From positions 248,001 to 312,000 of the forward strand of contig CAJUKK010000001.1 of assembly GCA_910586985.1 (NCBI GenBank): a DNA stretch of 64,000 nucleotides. Direction: 5' to 3'. This DNA is from an uncultured Christensenellaceae bacterium. Lineage in GTDB: Bacteria > Bacillota > Clostridia > Christensenellales > Borkfalkiaceae. A program made the position numbers and the translations under genes. Position 1 is the first letter of the stretch. Every line of letters starts with the position of its first letter. Of this stretch, positions 32,701 to 36,256 are shown one piece after another. Under the pieces are notes generated by a model. That model was given only the letters and a program-made list of their open reading frames with translations. It made no database searches and was not told the origin of the DNA.

Positions 32701-33419
32701 TAACGATAAGCGTAGCGGATGTTGCAGACGTTGAAAAGCACGGAACGCTTTATATCATCGGAGCGGTTCTCGAACTCAATGCGGATTCTTCCTATCAGTT
32801 TATATTTGAACGCAAGGAGGACGGATCTTTCCGTGAGACCTATGCAAAATATGGGTACGTCCACGGACTCGACGATCGCAGTTGGGATCGTATTGTTCTT
32901 GGCGAGGTCAAGCCGGGGACAACGCTCGAAGAGTTCCTTGCCAATCTTGCCGATCCGAATAGAGTCAAACTGTATGATCATAAGGGACAGCTTATCTATT
33001 CGCTCGGAATATATCAGGAAGGTTACGACGCGTTAAAATCCGCAAAGTATTATGCGGTCGGAACAGGATGGCGCGTGGAGTATATAACGGATAACGAGAC
33101 GGATACCGTATATATTTCAGTGCTCGGCGATATCAACGGCGACGGATTTATAAATGCAATCGATACTTCGATTTTAAATATGACGATACGAATGGAAAGT
33201 CAGTTTGAATTTGAAGAAGTTCGTTTAGCAGCGTATGTTTTTAACAGCGGTACAATTACGGCAAGCGACGTTGCAGCGATATTGGCAGTAATAAAAGGTG
33301 ATGCGCAAATCTCCGATTACTATTTTAAAACGGAGTTGCCCGAGGAGCCTGAAATTCCTGTCGAACCCGAGATTCCCGCTGAACCGGAAGTCGATCAGGG
33401 AAACGGGAAATCGCTATGA
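8778..33419 (+). CDS. Giant repetitive surface protein (about 8,213 residues) with beta-helix modules, MBG/Ig-like modules and C-terminal dockerin
   Basis: One uninterrupted frame of 24.6 kb, about 850 kDa at 105 Da per residue. Residues 32-60 are a hydrophobic signal segment preceded by a basic region. Residues about 74-4885 hold 17 modules of about 270 residues. Each opens with N-W-x-x-A and D-W-x-A motifs and then a right-handed beta-helix rich in M-T-G-G-x-I and N-N-x-A-S-G-G-V-Y-I turns. Residues about 4900-7985 alternate some 19 MBG-type units (W-x-x-x-x-F-x-Y-N-G) with about 16 Ig-like units (S-G-N-x-G-x-G-x-V-x-Y). A linker module (about 7990-8113) leads to a dockerin with calcium loop DINGDGFINAID at 8118-8129. 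The tail is Pro/Glu-rich. No catalytic motif is seen, so an adhesive or filament role is inferred. The start is uncertain: TTG at 8772, ATG at 8778 or ATG at 8871 are in frame and none has a good ribosome binding site. Confidence 0.85.
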   Translation: MNYIDERLKNEHNNCNRNSLGLYRNNRRAKGMRLAGICMFILSLLACLFFGFSFLPKNAFNDGTTITAYADAASDWQTAVTESLSSGETRTVKLTSDFTAVSGSFGADTTTFINGALYVPAGAKIVLDLNNCAVNRGLGTTVRASGYVIYVAGSLTIKDSTVTNGTYSTNGKITGGANSTGSSAGGIYIATGGNVTLESGRIINNRASGSTSGAGVYIGSGALFNMTGGAIESNVAVNNSNGTGGVYIYNSGVFNMTGGAVRANQATRASNYSYGGVFVANAAGTEFNMTGGSIERNSGFTAGGLHIAGINGKVSIGGTAQIYNGNTANGQANNVNFLNANSVINIVSPFQSGAKIAVTRTNGLITSGYSTHNAGVPFSTYFSVDQASNYFLYEEGEGASAEVFCSSVNNATNWDYFIARSMNTGTVQTIKLYSNWTAARSTTGFGVSYNSGGGLNVPAGAKIILDLNGYNLDRNYTSAASSGYVMYVAGQITIRDSKAGNSRITGGFNSTSSSAGGIYVSGGELTLESGHIYGNKVSNSISAGAVYINSSATFNMKGGYIENNASTNAGPGGVWVNGQAASRFIMTGGKIQNNTTTSATNPGGVQVNSSGVMRLGGNAVIENNTSAGTQKNVTTLDNNAKFEIVETIGSDFRVGLSKTNNNYENTSGLIFTTNWYQYANGASPIGKFFSDDSMYDVVSAGGIAQREAAMWCIDGAKNWQEANLKSSADGVQRTVKLYKDWVATAHSSYGMVLSTSYAANTTCYYHGVLYMTGKANIILDLNGYKIDRKLTSAYAYGCIIRMNNVNCKLEIIDSSGTNRGTITGGYSSNTGGAIIMQSGELKVLGGNITGNRGLYGAIQVTQNTPNCKLSVGGSANIYNNVDYNNANLVRDIYLQVENSLIYIASRMTNTQKISVWRNNRGVITDDYGRFNDDDPKTKFTSAYSPEYAIEKSGEGTNAEADFFCYSNMLNWIYFNRQSIATGKQQTMYLYSDWKATSNSSYTTAFGTDGSYFYNGALYLPAGSDIILDLSGYDIDRALTAARDYGFVIRVNGKLTITDSSTGTKGSIIGGYNNRTDYAGAGAISVYDGAELTLLSGIITGNRGTYGGIAVNTNGKLALGGDVQIYNNYLNGTSTLKNIALLNVTNGVIDILSSLTGGKIIGVSRNGNGALTNGFGTYHAGEDVTKYFASEDSRYNLISEGDGGSREAALLSTLSTINWEYAVTASIRLNQPVVCPLFSDWTAPANTNGFFATTGASYSGAYTNGALYVPTGANVILELNGHTINRGYGTSATNYGYAIQVSGGTLTIRDSSVGNTGKITGGNTNYSIYSGGIFVTAAGKLYLESGTITGNRASGSGAGGVSINSNCYFKMTGGSIEGNIATGSASGGVYIDNSSNAIFEMWGGKIVNNTASHASYSGGVYVDNPGVLRLGGSAIIRDNTDLGVEKNVFSEVNAVKFAITAEIQSDFQVGISKTNNNYVEKDGLIFTSDWYTYANGASPTTHFFSDSDMYEVRSAGGIGQREGAMWCIDGAKNWEDANILSRSDGVQRTVTLYKDWIATPLSYGMTLHTSYATTCFSSGGLYLTSNANIILDLNGHKIDRKLTSARSSGYVIYMDSASSKLEIRDSSKDHSGVITGGASTNSGGAIYLYLGELTITGGNITENIGSHGAIQVAQAEPTCKISLGGSVNIFNNPDYPNASLKRDIYLQAPTSVVNIVSEMTGTEKISLWRNDRGVLTKDYGKYNRNVAPKDRFTSANLPLYDVENYGEGSSAEAQYFCYDNALNWSYYNSVSIATGTQQTVKLYSNWNAATNGSYTTAFGTNSYYYNGALYIQASANIVLDLNGFTINRALTSSTKRAYGYAVRVNGTLIVIDTSEGKSGVITGGFSSSADYRGGGGISVYSGGKLTLLGGSVTGNRGEFGGVSVHTSGNVNLGGDAQIYDNFVNTTTTQRNIHFFNAAATIEIESRLTGTRKIGISRNGNGPFTNGFGTYHSGEDVSLYFVSDDANYNVINQGDGNAREAALLSYVSATNWEYAVTTSLKNGGAPTVCLLFSDWTAVASADGFLKTTGAVTGSCYSSGALYVPAGAHVILDLNGFTVNRNYSSPVDYGCVIYIGGGTLTIRDSSEGKTGTIRGGYASYSIYGGGIFMSSGSRLYLESGKITGNNASGSGAAGVTVNSNCYFLMTGGSIEGNTGTGSASGAVYVANNANALFEITGGIITNNSTTYSSASGGVYIDSGGQFRLGGSAVIVENKIGKSEKNVYSVQNALKYPIIAPIQDNFRIGITKANDNYAETEGLIFTADWSAHSNRSPLDYFYSDDMRYEVRSAGGIGQREGSMWCIDAAKNWDDANIKSRTDGIQRTVKLYSNWIATAHSTYGSQLFTDYAATCYSRGGLYLTENANIILDLNGYTIDRGLYTSAFSYGGSIRMNGAATKLKIIDSSESKTGKITGGYSTNYGSVVYLQAGDLTIEGGELTGNKGPNGAIQVTQNTPNCKVSVGGSAKIHGNTDSTGKIVRDIHLAVPESLVYISSELTANLTVNSSVDERTSIYRTARGLITNGYGKYNTADPSTKFKSANAPDYQIIDSGAGKGLEAMYWCYSNLLNWEYACQQSMAGGGSQQTVILYSDWNANSDSSYTTAFGTNTSYFYNGALYVPAGANIVLDLRGFTVDRGLTNATKRDYGFVIRVNGKLRIVDTSAKKTGIVKGGYNTSTDYRGSGGIAVYAGEVTLTSGTITANHGGLTGGISVNTNAKLNLGGDVKIIDNFTLAEVKSNIYLVDAVKGKIGIVSELYGGEKFGVTRLGNGVITEGFSKYHPSGKVGDFFESENANYDIVPSNDGTVTEAALLSFVASTNWEYAIKTSLENGGAPQVCYLFSNWTATAGSAGFGSGSSYYSNGALYVPAGAHVILELNGFTVDRNLQASSYTYGYVIYIGGGTLTIRDSSETGTGKVTGGNVSGSYNYAGCVHITSSGKFILESGALTENVTNRSSVGGAVYVNSNCVFTMTGGSIDHNSATGSGAGAVWVRNNAGAQFIMTGGSITDNKAASASYSGGVYVYAPSVFKLGGSAVIQNNTAGGTPNNIYSTDAKAKFEIVSEIKDSFKIGVTRANNNYTNPDGSYVTDKWGNFSKKSPLGMVVSDDDRYEIIESLYGTTTEAAIWCIDGAKNWDDAVTQSNAQKGAQQVVKLYNDWEGLPFEAGMSLRRSYVSTNFSSGRLYISGTANIVLDLNGYKIDRKLDAARSSGSVIYMGSATCKLEITDTSDSGAGTITGGFSSNTGGAIYNYGGELKITGGNITGNRGAYGAVHNAQAEPTCKLILGGKINIGGNTHYQDNANKCDIYLYGTKDIIDIASKLTVNEKIGIWRSGRGVLTKDFGKFNDVSPTEIFYSHNLPDYEVAALNTDGGIEGEMFCLDSRLNWDYICQLSIDTGLQQTFVLYNDWTASSHGSYNTAFGTTSSYYYQGALYVQAAANIKIDLNGHTLSRGLTSSTGRAYGYVIRVSGKLEIIDSSEEPAKKGTVTGGYNLTADYRGGGAISVYNGGALTVNGGLFTGNHGGQVGAIAVHTAGTINLGGSTVIKENYGISNAPEGIFLANTSGAIGITSQLTGGQIFGVTRRGFGALTKGYGLTNTADPATLFVSDDSMWKVSSEGEGSSLEASVYSLDGATNWDHAVRTSLSNGGAPEVCTLYEDFVAKYNSSYYTSFGTSYSYYGSLNVPSGAHVILNLNGYKVDRSMNTNYGSGYVFYVNGTLEIDDYTKDQTGEDGTAREEGKITGGIGSTAGAIYVTGTNSHLILKGGTITGNSGNYAIYLSSNAIISVGDSAKVFGNKNSANVESNIYLANSATYINVISKFRDDAKIGFTRDTNNALSPNGTQVTNGWGDAYTGSDSSVTPDQIFIHDATPRYAVVQLDTEHGTEAAVLSHDNFKNWNDVCAQSIAESGAVQRPFKLYSDWTAGTNSNYITAFGTASYYYYQGALYVYSSANIQLDLNGYKIDRALSTERSHGLVIRVSGKLEIIDSYAGDDREGIITGGKTTNVTYAGGVAVYNGGECVILGGTITGNTGPNGGVSAYSAGKLSLGGDVKIYGNTNSAGEDKNITISSTTGVIGIAAELTGGKKFGVTRLGNGAFTEGFGEHHTEDKSPQDFFISEDGLYRIVLSELDGKREGAMLSNDNAVNWLYTVQQSLGSNGAEKEYTLYSPWTAAENSSYRTAFGTNGTAYYSGGLYVPAGANIVLDLNGHTINRNYDGGIVIYVAGTLKIIDRTVNSDTDVKGTITGGNYGVYIYNGGSCTLEEGVITGHKTYGVYDYNGSFTMTGGEIVKNNGPYNLYVAANGTLSMGGKPTISEPAQESGKNIYLTPSTEINIVAPFEAGTSVALTREGIGNLTNGWAAHHTNEFGQTADPVGYFTSELNDYEVDWDEDTKEAVIISHNNAINWHYAVTKSLSTNTKQSVRLWGKTDDEGNEILSWDAEPNSSYTTAFGTQSSFINGALYVPDGAEIELDLKGVNLNRNLKTARAGGYVIYVAGKLKIVDTSESGETGVITGGNNNSSSSAGAIHIAAGGQCTLDGAFIAENVATGSSSAGAVYVAGKAGDRETVFEFLSGTISENTGKNAGGVFVAKDGTFIMDGANAAISGNRATSTSGGGIWTAGNTTFKNGTISSNGLPTAGESSENVTATAGGVYVANNGMFMMEGGMISSNQGSTVGGLFVYNSSNSHFYMKGGSIFNNRGAAAGGAYVAGQMELTGGKITGNTATSQVQTDGGSGIYIAGSGVVTMTGGEVSDNIGVNGIRAYASAVLNLGGSAKVTGNTDADGKTNNVYIQANDRVINIVAPFESGASVGVTRNASGTFTQGYADFNRGADGVVVHPNNYFFSDDDRYIVSVTVATEERSEEATIGIPVAKPEGLGDNSPVYNGTAQEIISIDDETWAGIVLINDKLPSDVTFDAETKRFTAVHAGNYSLYFKPADGYCWSDGTVIELLVHTWVSKRVATFAWSNDVFTYDGLEKVPTAEVTNPVSVEGLVEKFSVVVDGRQVNAGTYTATVGIVSNMIDGVEYSDYAVSDTEPTSSHEFTINRADLKDIKLQSEEALYKTPMKLGITGNLGGGKVDFELIAGGDGKATLEKVGESGAEEYELTPTGIGVQKIKIKIEQTQNYNAFEGEAEITIKPAPMKLGFETDTVVYGDNLTLSVTGNYDEDSGETGAVTFAGITNTTGFAELDKLNGILKPKSVGEVEISVSVAATKNWLATDAVIKVTITPRPVVIEWDEKTLEFTYDKNEHVPEAIISNLVNTDKAELEISGKQTNAGVDYTATVIKVLNGNYTLEGGTNLTTTFTIHKAPITVVVDTQTNAVYKQDYALSISGNEGGGEVVYTVENGYDGTDGNATVNGATLSPMHVGKVLITAVVEETANYLGGTGYGILVIDRAPMQLEMSPTEAVYGTSTQIIITGNGEEGDFGALTYAVTTLSGGTASISADGILDPTHIGTVTLTVTAAQTDNYLETTKEFTVTIQPRPVKITWEDLSFLYDGSTHNPTPTVVETVNGEEVTVTEMTSPQKNVVAADGTRKHKASAIKLSNENYTVENGEGVTVEFEILPLAVELSWSNLEFIYNGEIQRPTATVVNLCADDICEVTVLGTRDAGDGLTAVAQALSNSNYTLDGGKNLMTTYKINPLTAILGWKDTTLVYNGSLQGPTAFVSNLISPDVCEVTVVGQQMNAGEYTATAIDLSNGNYKLSDSESENSTQYTIERAPLEIAFDASAIVYGTSLTLSLSGNLGNGAVSYSIADGGTGNANLEGNILVPVHVGSVLVIVRVEQTQNYQAFEGEIEVMITPLPVSLSWAKPAFVYNGKEQVPVATVTNLVNGDESFTVTVSGSVDAGTNLTATAIGVSNDNYTVEGGTNLTCEYDIAPLAVEIEWGELELLYNGREQAPTATVANLARDTDVCEVTTTGAKDVGDTWFGYAVGVSNSNYTVVGGKNLRVTFAIKPLPVVIVWENTVLPYSGEAQGPTATVVNLAEGDTCEVVVGGKQVNVGSYTATAESVTNENYTLEGVENLTSPFRIEKSEMPLSFGEVEVIYGTPVTLTLNGNPENGRVTLTVDNTTIATISGMTLTPRTTGTINITVTVAATANYNATTKTLPLTISPRVAQISWSNTSFTYDGSEKTPTATVTNIVSGDTVTVNVSGGQTNAGNYTAYAVSLSNSNYILPENTEQNPDGEDIPFVNVLECSFVINKAEITVSITSVKTTFGVSLGLEASVKLKNSGTEILLPPEDIVWSFVTDTTLASIAGNMLMPLGVGSVSVRAYVADSQNTNEAEATANIVIEKGKLPLAFADFTAMFSKDTTLEVIGNNEDSPIRFTVSFGSGADDGAATITGNVLHGTKAGKVTVTAHIDATAYYQEVNLTQEIMIAPLPVTLEWTYPNFVYNGSEQAPTATVANAVSGEPCTVTVTGATNAGVGLTASATLLSNKNYTLEGGESITTSYDIAPKPIDVTWGSTKFPFTGQPQHPTATAVGTIGDEVCEIIVSGAQTNAGTYVATASGTLNSNYTLEGATNLTTPFEIDMSYLDDLDIAVKTVKYGDKLVLSLVGNIGNGDVTYTLSFIDGDSGKARLDGDTLIPEHVGKVLVSATVEETMNTHAKTLENVVIVIEKGDLDLSLVKNETVYGTSFDLETVGNLENGSVEYSVENGTGSAILSDDFTFVPTHVGTVKVIITVGETENYAACTAEIEVNICALPVILGWAVGEYVYNGAEQAPTAEITNLVGSDQITVKVHGAKDVGADGEDLTARAYELEGDGYENYTLIDGVNLEMFFQILPYEISIEWQADDFTYNGQTQVRLADALGLFADDVCIIDVEGGAIDAGEYDVIATGTQNKNYVLKAADNLKEKFHIKRADITPEFVTTQATFGVQLRLELSGNLGNGAITYIIDPIYAEFAEIGGDNGDIFIANKVGSVIVKAEIAETQNYNSARIEHEFNIYPGERKIELLTTETTYGTGLVLEISGNGEGEDCGAVTYRVIGGNAEITEGIQLNPKHAGTVTVEITVESTLNFGKTVTTATVTVKQRRIDLTWEKLEFTYNGRTQTPTASVGNLVGDDTCIIYVSGGAVDAGTYECSVSGLSNSDYTTDGLVNVTNNFTIGKASIKFEITSTKAYLGVELPLTVSSYPGGGVVSYTLQNGTGRAIFSDEDRTKIMPQSLGTIVVTANIPETKNYLSASDTKMVFIEKNKAQIELLTTEAIYGTQIELRFKINGQEANVDGGPQVNALFYTANITGEGFVTGNILTPKKVGTINITITIPETAEYGISTVTTEVTIKPRPITGIVWDGFEFTYNGETQAPSAVATGLLPEDEGKCDVITDGKVNANAKNGELIGAIYTARAIRLSNENYTFGDVSVVSPEFIINKASITITLLTDTATIDVPLQLAISGNDEGGKVTYEILSSSVGWGEIDGDLFTPTRLGTVYLRATVAETQNYLAGYSTVELVVEKTAAPVQFLETEAIYGNEFVLQVRGNFGGETTFELDSEADREFGTVIDTAFIPRKVGRVGIRITVEETENYKKTTVTQYINISPAPVVLIWDETLSFVYNGEEQAPKASVNPMYLYNNDDPFEIYVQGARNVGTYTALVTGLENENYTIVGVDEEMLKAEFTITPRVVEFDWSNLDLTYNGEMQYPTATLKDTVLIAGDECIVTVTGAKDAEKDIVSTVVSISNDNYTLEGADAENLTAKFTIKPKEIELEWNDLTFEYDGASHIPTATVKADGLFGGDEVLVTVTGDGIAVGTYTAGATALSNGNYALPEVAEHEFSITARKVVLSWGEFTFEYNGLEQTPQFEFTNRVGEDDVTVVLTVSCPSAGEGDGEIPESREGVQSVNVGKYVANLTLSGTSANNYELDTTDLTKEYEITPKSVTLTLKSKDTTVRYTGEAVTLSDWYEFIGEEFSGQDADKSLEELFDLSAISVTPQLRKDGNVVEAKEVGRYQIFPTYTGEIGGNPNYIVTISVADVADVEKHGTLYIIGAVLELNADSSYQFIFERKEDGSFRETYAKYGYVHGLDDRSWDRIVLGEVKPGTTLEEFLANLADPNRVKLYDHKGQLIYSLGIYQEGYDALKSAKYYAVGTGWRVEYITDNETDTVYISVLGDINGDGFINAIDTSILNMTIRMESQFEFEEVRLAAYVFNSGTITASDVAAILAVIKGDAQISDYYFKTELPEEPEIPVEPEIPAEPEVDQGNGKSL
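8998..23440 (+). repeat. 17 beta-helix modules arranged mostly as a three-module higher-order repeat
   Basis: Module starts are marked by an N-W (once D-W) pair. Three module types recur in fixed order: A (T-N-W-E-Y-A-V, then L-F-S-D-W-T-A), B (A-K-N-W-D-D-A-N, then L-Y-K-D-W) and C (L-N-W-x-Y, then S-Y-T-T-A-F-G-T). Type A starts fall near 10012, 12425, 14860, 17322 and 19754, so the A-B-C unit is about 2.43 kb (about 810 residues). The fifth unit has lost its B module, and two or three divergent modules end the array. Copies differ at many synonymous positions. Confidence 0.85.
23480..32735 (+). repeat. Alternating MBG-like and Ig-like modules of the giant protein
   Basis: About 19 units of 70-90 residues share an x-W-x-x-x-x-F-x-Y-N-G-x-x-Q-x-P-T-A-T-V opening and an N-A-G-x-Y-T-A-x-A then N-Y-T-L-E-G-G-x-N-L-T close, as in MBG/YDG stalk domains. 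Roughly 16 Ig-like units of similar size sit between them, marked by S-G-N-x-G-x-G-x-V-x-Y and E-T-x-N-Y. In several stretches two or three MBG units follow each other directly. A longer, more divergent MBG-like unit ends the array (about 32440-32735). Confidence 0.8.
32740..33335 (+). other. C-terminal linker module plus dockerin, shared with the next gene
   Basis: The linker module has an L-Y-D-x-x-x-x-L-I-Y-S core and a V-G-T-G-W-R-V-E strand. It runs directly into D-T-V-Y-I-S-V-L-G-D and the dockerin loop DINGDGFINAID (Asp/Asn at positions 1, 3, 5 and 12). The second dockerin half keeps the helix I-T-A-S-D-V-A-A-I but has a degenerate calcium loop. The same linker-dockerin order ends the protein encoded at 33620-36181. 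Confidence 0.75.
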
Positions 33420-33503
33420 GTCTGTTAATGCATAACATTGTATTAAAAAAGTTGGCAAAATTGTATTTTCCTGCGATTCGTTTTAGCAGTTTTATGAATT
33501 GTG

Positions 33504-33532
33504 TTGACGAAAGCAGGGGAATACGATATAAT
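33504..33532 (+). promoter_or_regulatory. Sigma-A promoter of the adaptor-like surface protein gene
   Basis: TTGACG (33504-33509), a 17-base spacer and TATAAT (33527-33532). It lies in the 200-base gap after the giant gene. That gap also holds the 18-base element at 33452-33469, which recurs upstream of the giant gene, and no visible terminator. Confidence 0.8.
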
Positions 33533-33619
33533 GTAACAAATATTCTGTCGAATTATGGCGTAAAAGCGGTTTGACGGTATTTGATAGGGCTAAAAATTTG
33601 TACTTTAAGGAGAGACGCG

Positions 33620-36181
33620 ATGATGAACGTAAGTAAGAGAGCTGTTTTAACGGTTATGCTTGCGATTGCCTTTGTTTGCACGTTGGTGATCGGCACGCTT
33701 GTTTTGACGGAGCATAGCAATATTGCATATGCAGTCGGTGAGGCAGGATCTACCGCTACGCTTTCGACAAATACCGATACCGTAAAAAGGGGAAGTACCG
33801 TTGACGTTAAGGTAACGTTGCCGATGCCCGCAGATATTGCAGGGAACGACGATTATTATTGGAACGCCGTTGCTTTAACGATCGGACCTTTAACTGCCGA
33901 TAAATCGGCATTCGATACGGAACTAGCCAAAGAGTTGTCGGTTGCAACGGGAGCGGACGGTAAACTGCTTCTTGACTACGGCGATTTAAAAGTTAAGTTT
34001 GAAGAAGACGGCGACGTTTATACCTGCTATCAGACAAGCACGACGGGCGATTATTTTACGAAACCTTCTAATATCGGAGCAGGCTTTTTCTATTGGTCGT
34101 TTGGTATTTCGGACGAAGTTATTGATACGAGCACGGGTGCGCCTTTTTCCGATATGGTCTATCATGGAACGCTTGAACTAACGGTAACGATCAATGTGCC
34201 TGATACATTTTCCGTAGACGATGTTACGTTCGGCGTTGCAAAAATGGGGCAGGAGAAAGTAGGAATCGGATGTATTTCCAAAAAAAATCAAGAGGAAGTT
34301 GAACTAAATCCTTTCGGCGTTGTAGGAAAAGCTCCGCTTACAGTTACCGAAAAGTCAATTCAAATTGTGACTGCGGCAACTGAGACGAATCTGACGGCAA
34401 TCAACGTCGGACACGGAACAACGTTTCCGACCGACGAAAATGAGTTGTCGAAGTGCGACTATCCTACGGAAGCGCCCGCTGAAGGAGCAAATAAAACCAC
34501 GGAGTATGACTGCGAGCACTTTGAATTGTTCCCGCTTGTTTTGCAGCCTGTAATTGCAGACGATACGATCGGCGCTATTATCAAGTTCGGTTGGGATTCC
34601 GCTACAGTAGCTGTAAGCGGGACAACGCTTGGCGAAGATGGTTGGTTGAGTCTTGAAAAACCCGAGGATTCGGTGGATACTTCTAAATTGTATATTTATG
34701 TGCAGTCGGAAGATTACGACCAAGCGGCAGGAAAAGGAAAAACGCAGATATACGAGTTGACCTTTAAGAGTTCCTACGTTGGTTTAGAGACGCTTGTGTT
34801 TAAAGATTATTCTGTTATGGCAAATGCGGTAGACGGAGATAAAACGACTGCGCCGACAAAAGTAGGACTTGTGTCCGTACCCGATGCAGGAGAAACCGAA
34901 ACGGCTATAACGTTCGATCCCGAAGTTTTAAATTATAAGTACTATTTGCTTTCCGATTCAATCAAAACAGAGGGCGATATGAATCTTACGCTTTCTCTTA
35001 CGGCAACAGTAAAGGCTGATTTGGGACTTAGTACGTCTATTGCCGTTGAAGAAGTTATTGCAGAAAGTGAAACCGCTTCGCTTACCGTTCCCGCTACGGC
35101 AACCAGCGGTACAGAGTTTGACGTTGCCGCGCCTACGGCATCCGCAACATATCAGATAAAGTTGACCGTCAGTAAAGACGGAGACGCAACGGTAAAGAAA
35201 GAATATGTGATTAGTTTGCAGGTAATCAACTGTGACGATTCGCTTACTTTGCAGGCAAAGGGCAAAAGCGGAGCTGCACCTTATGATTCTAGTGAATTAA
35301 AGGCGCAGCAAAATAGCGTGGATTTCTATTTTGCGCTTAACAAAGAGACGGAAGAAAAAGCGGATTTGCTGTATACGATTGCCAATAATGCAACCCTTGC
35401 TTTATATTTAAACGAAACGGGATCGCCGTTATCATTTACGAGCGGGGAAAACATCGATCTTGCGCTTGGAAAGCATAAAATTGTCGTTTCTGCAGAGGCG
35501 GGGAATACGAAAACATATACGTTTATTTTAGCTATGCCCGACGTTTTGTCGCTTTCGCTTGAGTCTAATTACCAATTCTTATATGTTAAATCCGCGAACG
35601 ATACTACTTACCGCACGGCATACGGCGAAGATAATCTCATTCACGGTAAAGACGATAAAGCAGGGAACGAACTTGGGATAACGAGATATATTCTCGGACA
35701 AATTTTGCCTGTTACAACGATTAAGACGTTTATAGAAAACAATATTGATGCGACGCAGCATGAAATTTTGTGGTTATATGATCAGAACGACCGTTTAATT
35801 TATAGTTGCGGCGCGGTAGAGTCCGCATACGAAAATGATTACGACGCAACGTATTTCCCTGTGGGTACAGGTTGGAGAGTGGAATTAAAGGCGAATGCGT
35901 CGGCTACTCCGATTGATACGGTATATTTGTCCGTTTTAGGCGACGTAAACTGCGATGGTATTATTAATGCATTCGATACTTCGTTGATGAATACGCAGAT
36001 TATAGCCGGTGCGCCGTTTGATAAATTGGAAGTGCAGTTGGCGACGACGGTTTACTATACCAAAGAAAATATTTTAAGCGGTAATTCGGTTTCTGCCGTT
36101 AACGACGTTATCAGAGGCGATGCCGAAATCGACGCAACGTTCTTTAAACCGAATGCAACGCCCGATGTCCCCGTTGAATAA
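33620..36181 (+). CDS. Secreted protein with cohesin-like N-terminal domain and C-terminal dockerin (candidate adaptor)
   Basis: An exported protein of 853 residues. The start is the first ATG of an ATGATG pair, six bases after AAGGAGA. Longer in-frame starts lack a ribosome binding site. Residues 8-30 are a signal helix ending near A-Y-A (about 38). Residues about 42-230 resemble a cohesin or CBM-like beta sandwich (T-V-K-R-G-S-T-V-D-V-K-V-T-L opening, an aromatic F-F-Y-W-S-F strand, then L-E-L-T-V-T-I-N-V-P). The same domain opens the next protein. Two or three divergent beta-sandwich units follow. A linker module (about 640-765) and dockerin loop DVNCDGIINAFD (775-786) then match the end of the giant protein. 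No anchor is present, so it should be secreted and held by partners. The bridging role is inference; the dockerin call is firmer than the cohesin-like one. Confidence 0.8.
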   Translation: MMNVSKRAVLTVMLAIAFVCTLVIGTLVLTEHSNIAYAVGEAGSTATLSTNTDTVKRGSTVDVKVTLPMPADIAGNDDYYWNAVALTIGPLTADKSAFDTELAKELSVATGADGKLLLDYGDLKVKFEEDGDVYTCYQTSTTGDYFTKPSNIGAGFFYWSFGISDEVIDTSTGAPFSDMVYHGTLELTVTINVPDTFSVDDVTFGVAKMGQEKVGIGCISKKNQEEVELNPFGVVGKAPLTVTEKSIQIVTAATETNLTAINVGHGTTFPTDENELSKCDYPTEAPAEGANKTTEYDCEHFELFPLVLQPVIADDTIGAIIKFGWDSATVAVSGTTLGEDGWLSLEKPEDSVDTSKLYIYVQSEDYDQAAGKGKTQIYELTFKSSYVGLETLVFKDYSVMANAVDGDKTTAPTKVGLVSVPDAGETETAITFDPEVLNYKYYLLSDSIKTEGDMNLTLSLTATVKADLGLSTSIAVEEVIAESETASLTVPATATSGTEFDVAAPTASATYQIKLTVSKDGDATVKKEYVISLQVINCDDSLTLQAKGKSGAAPYDSSELKAQQNSVDFYFALNKETEEKADLLYTIANNATLALYLNETGSPLSFTSGENIDLALGKHKIVVSAEAGNTKTYTFILAMPDVLSLSLESNYQFLYVKSANDTTYRTAYGEDNLIHGKDDKAGNELGITRYILGQILPVTTIKTFIENNIDATQHEILWLYDQNDRLIYSCGAVESAYENDYDATYFPVGTGWRVELKANASATPIDTVYLSVLGDVNCDGIINAFDTSLMNTQIIAGAPFDKLEVQLATTVYYTKENILSGNSVSAVNDVIRGDAEIDATFFKPNATPDVPVE

Positions 36182-36256
36182 GTTTTAAAATGCAGTAAAT
36201 TTTTAGTTTATAGTGATTATTACTTTTACGATATCGATGATTAAGGAGAGTGTGCT

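Noticed and set aside
8843..33036. Many long open frames on the opposite strand and in other frames inside the giant gene
   Set aside because: They follow the repeat phase of the real gene, lack ribosome binding sites and have compositions unlike real proteins (strings of Arg, Cys and Asn).
8778..33419. CRISPR array or DNA-level satellite
   Set aside because: The repetition is at protein level with a coding frame throughout. Copies differ at synonymous sites and there are no short identical repeats with unique spacers.
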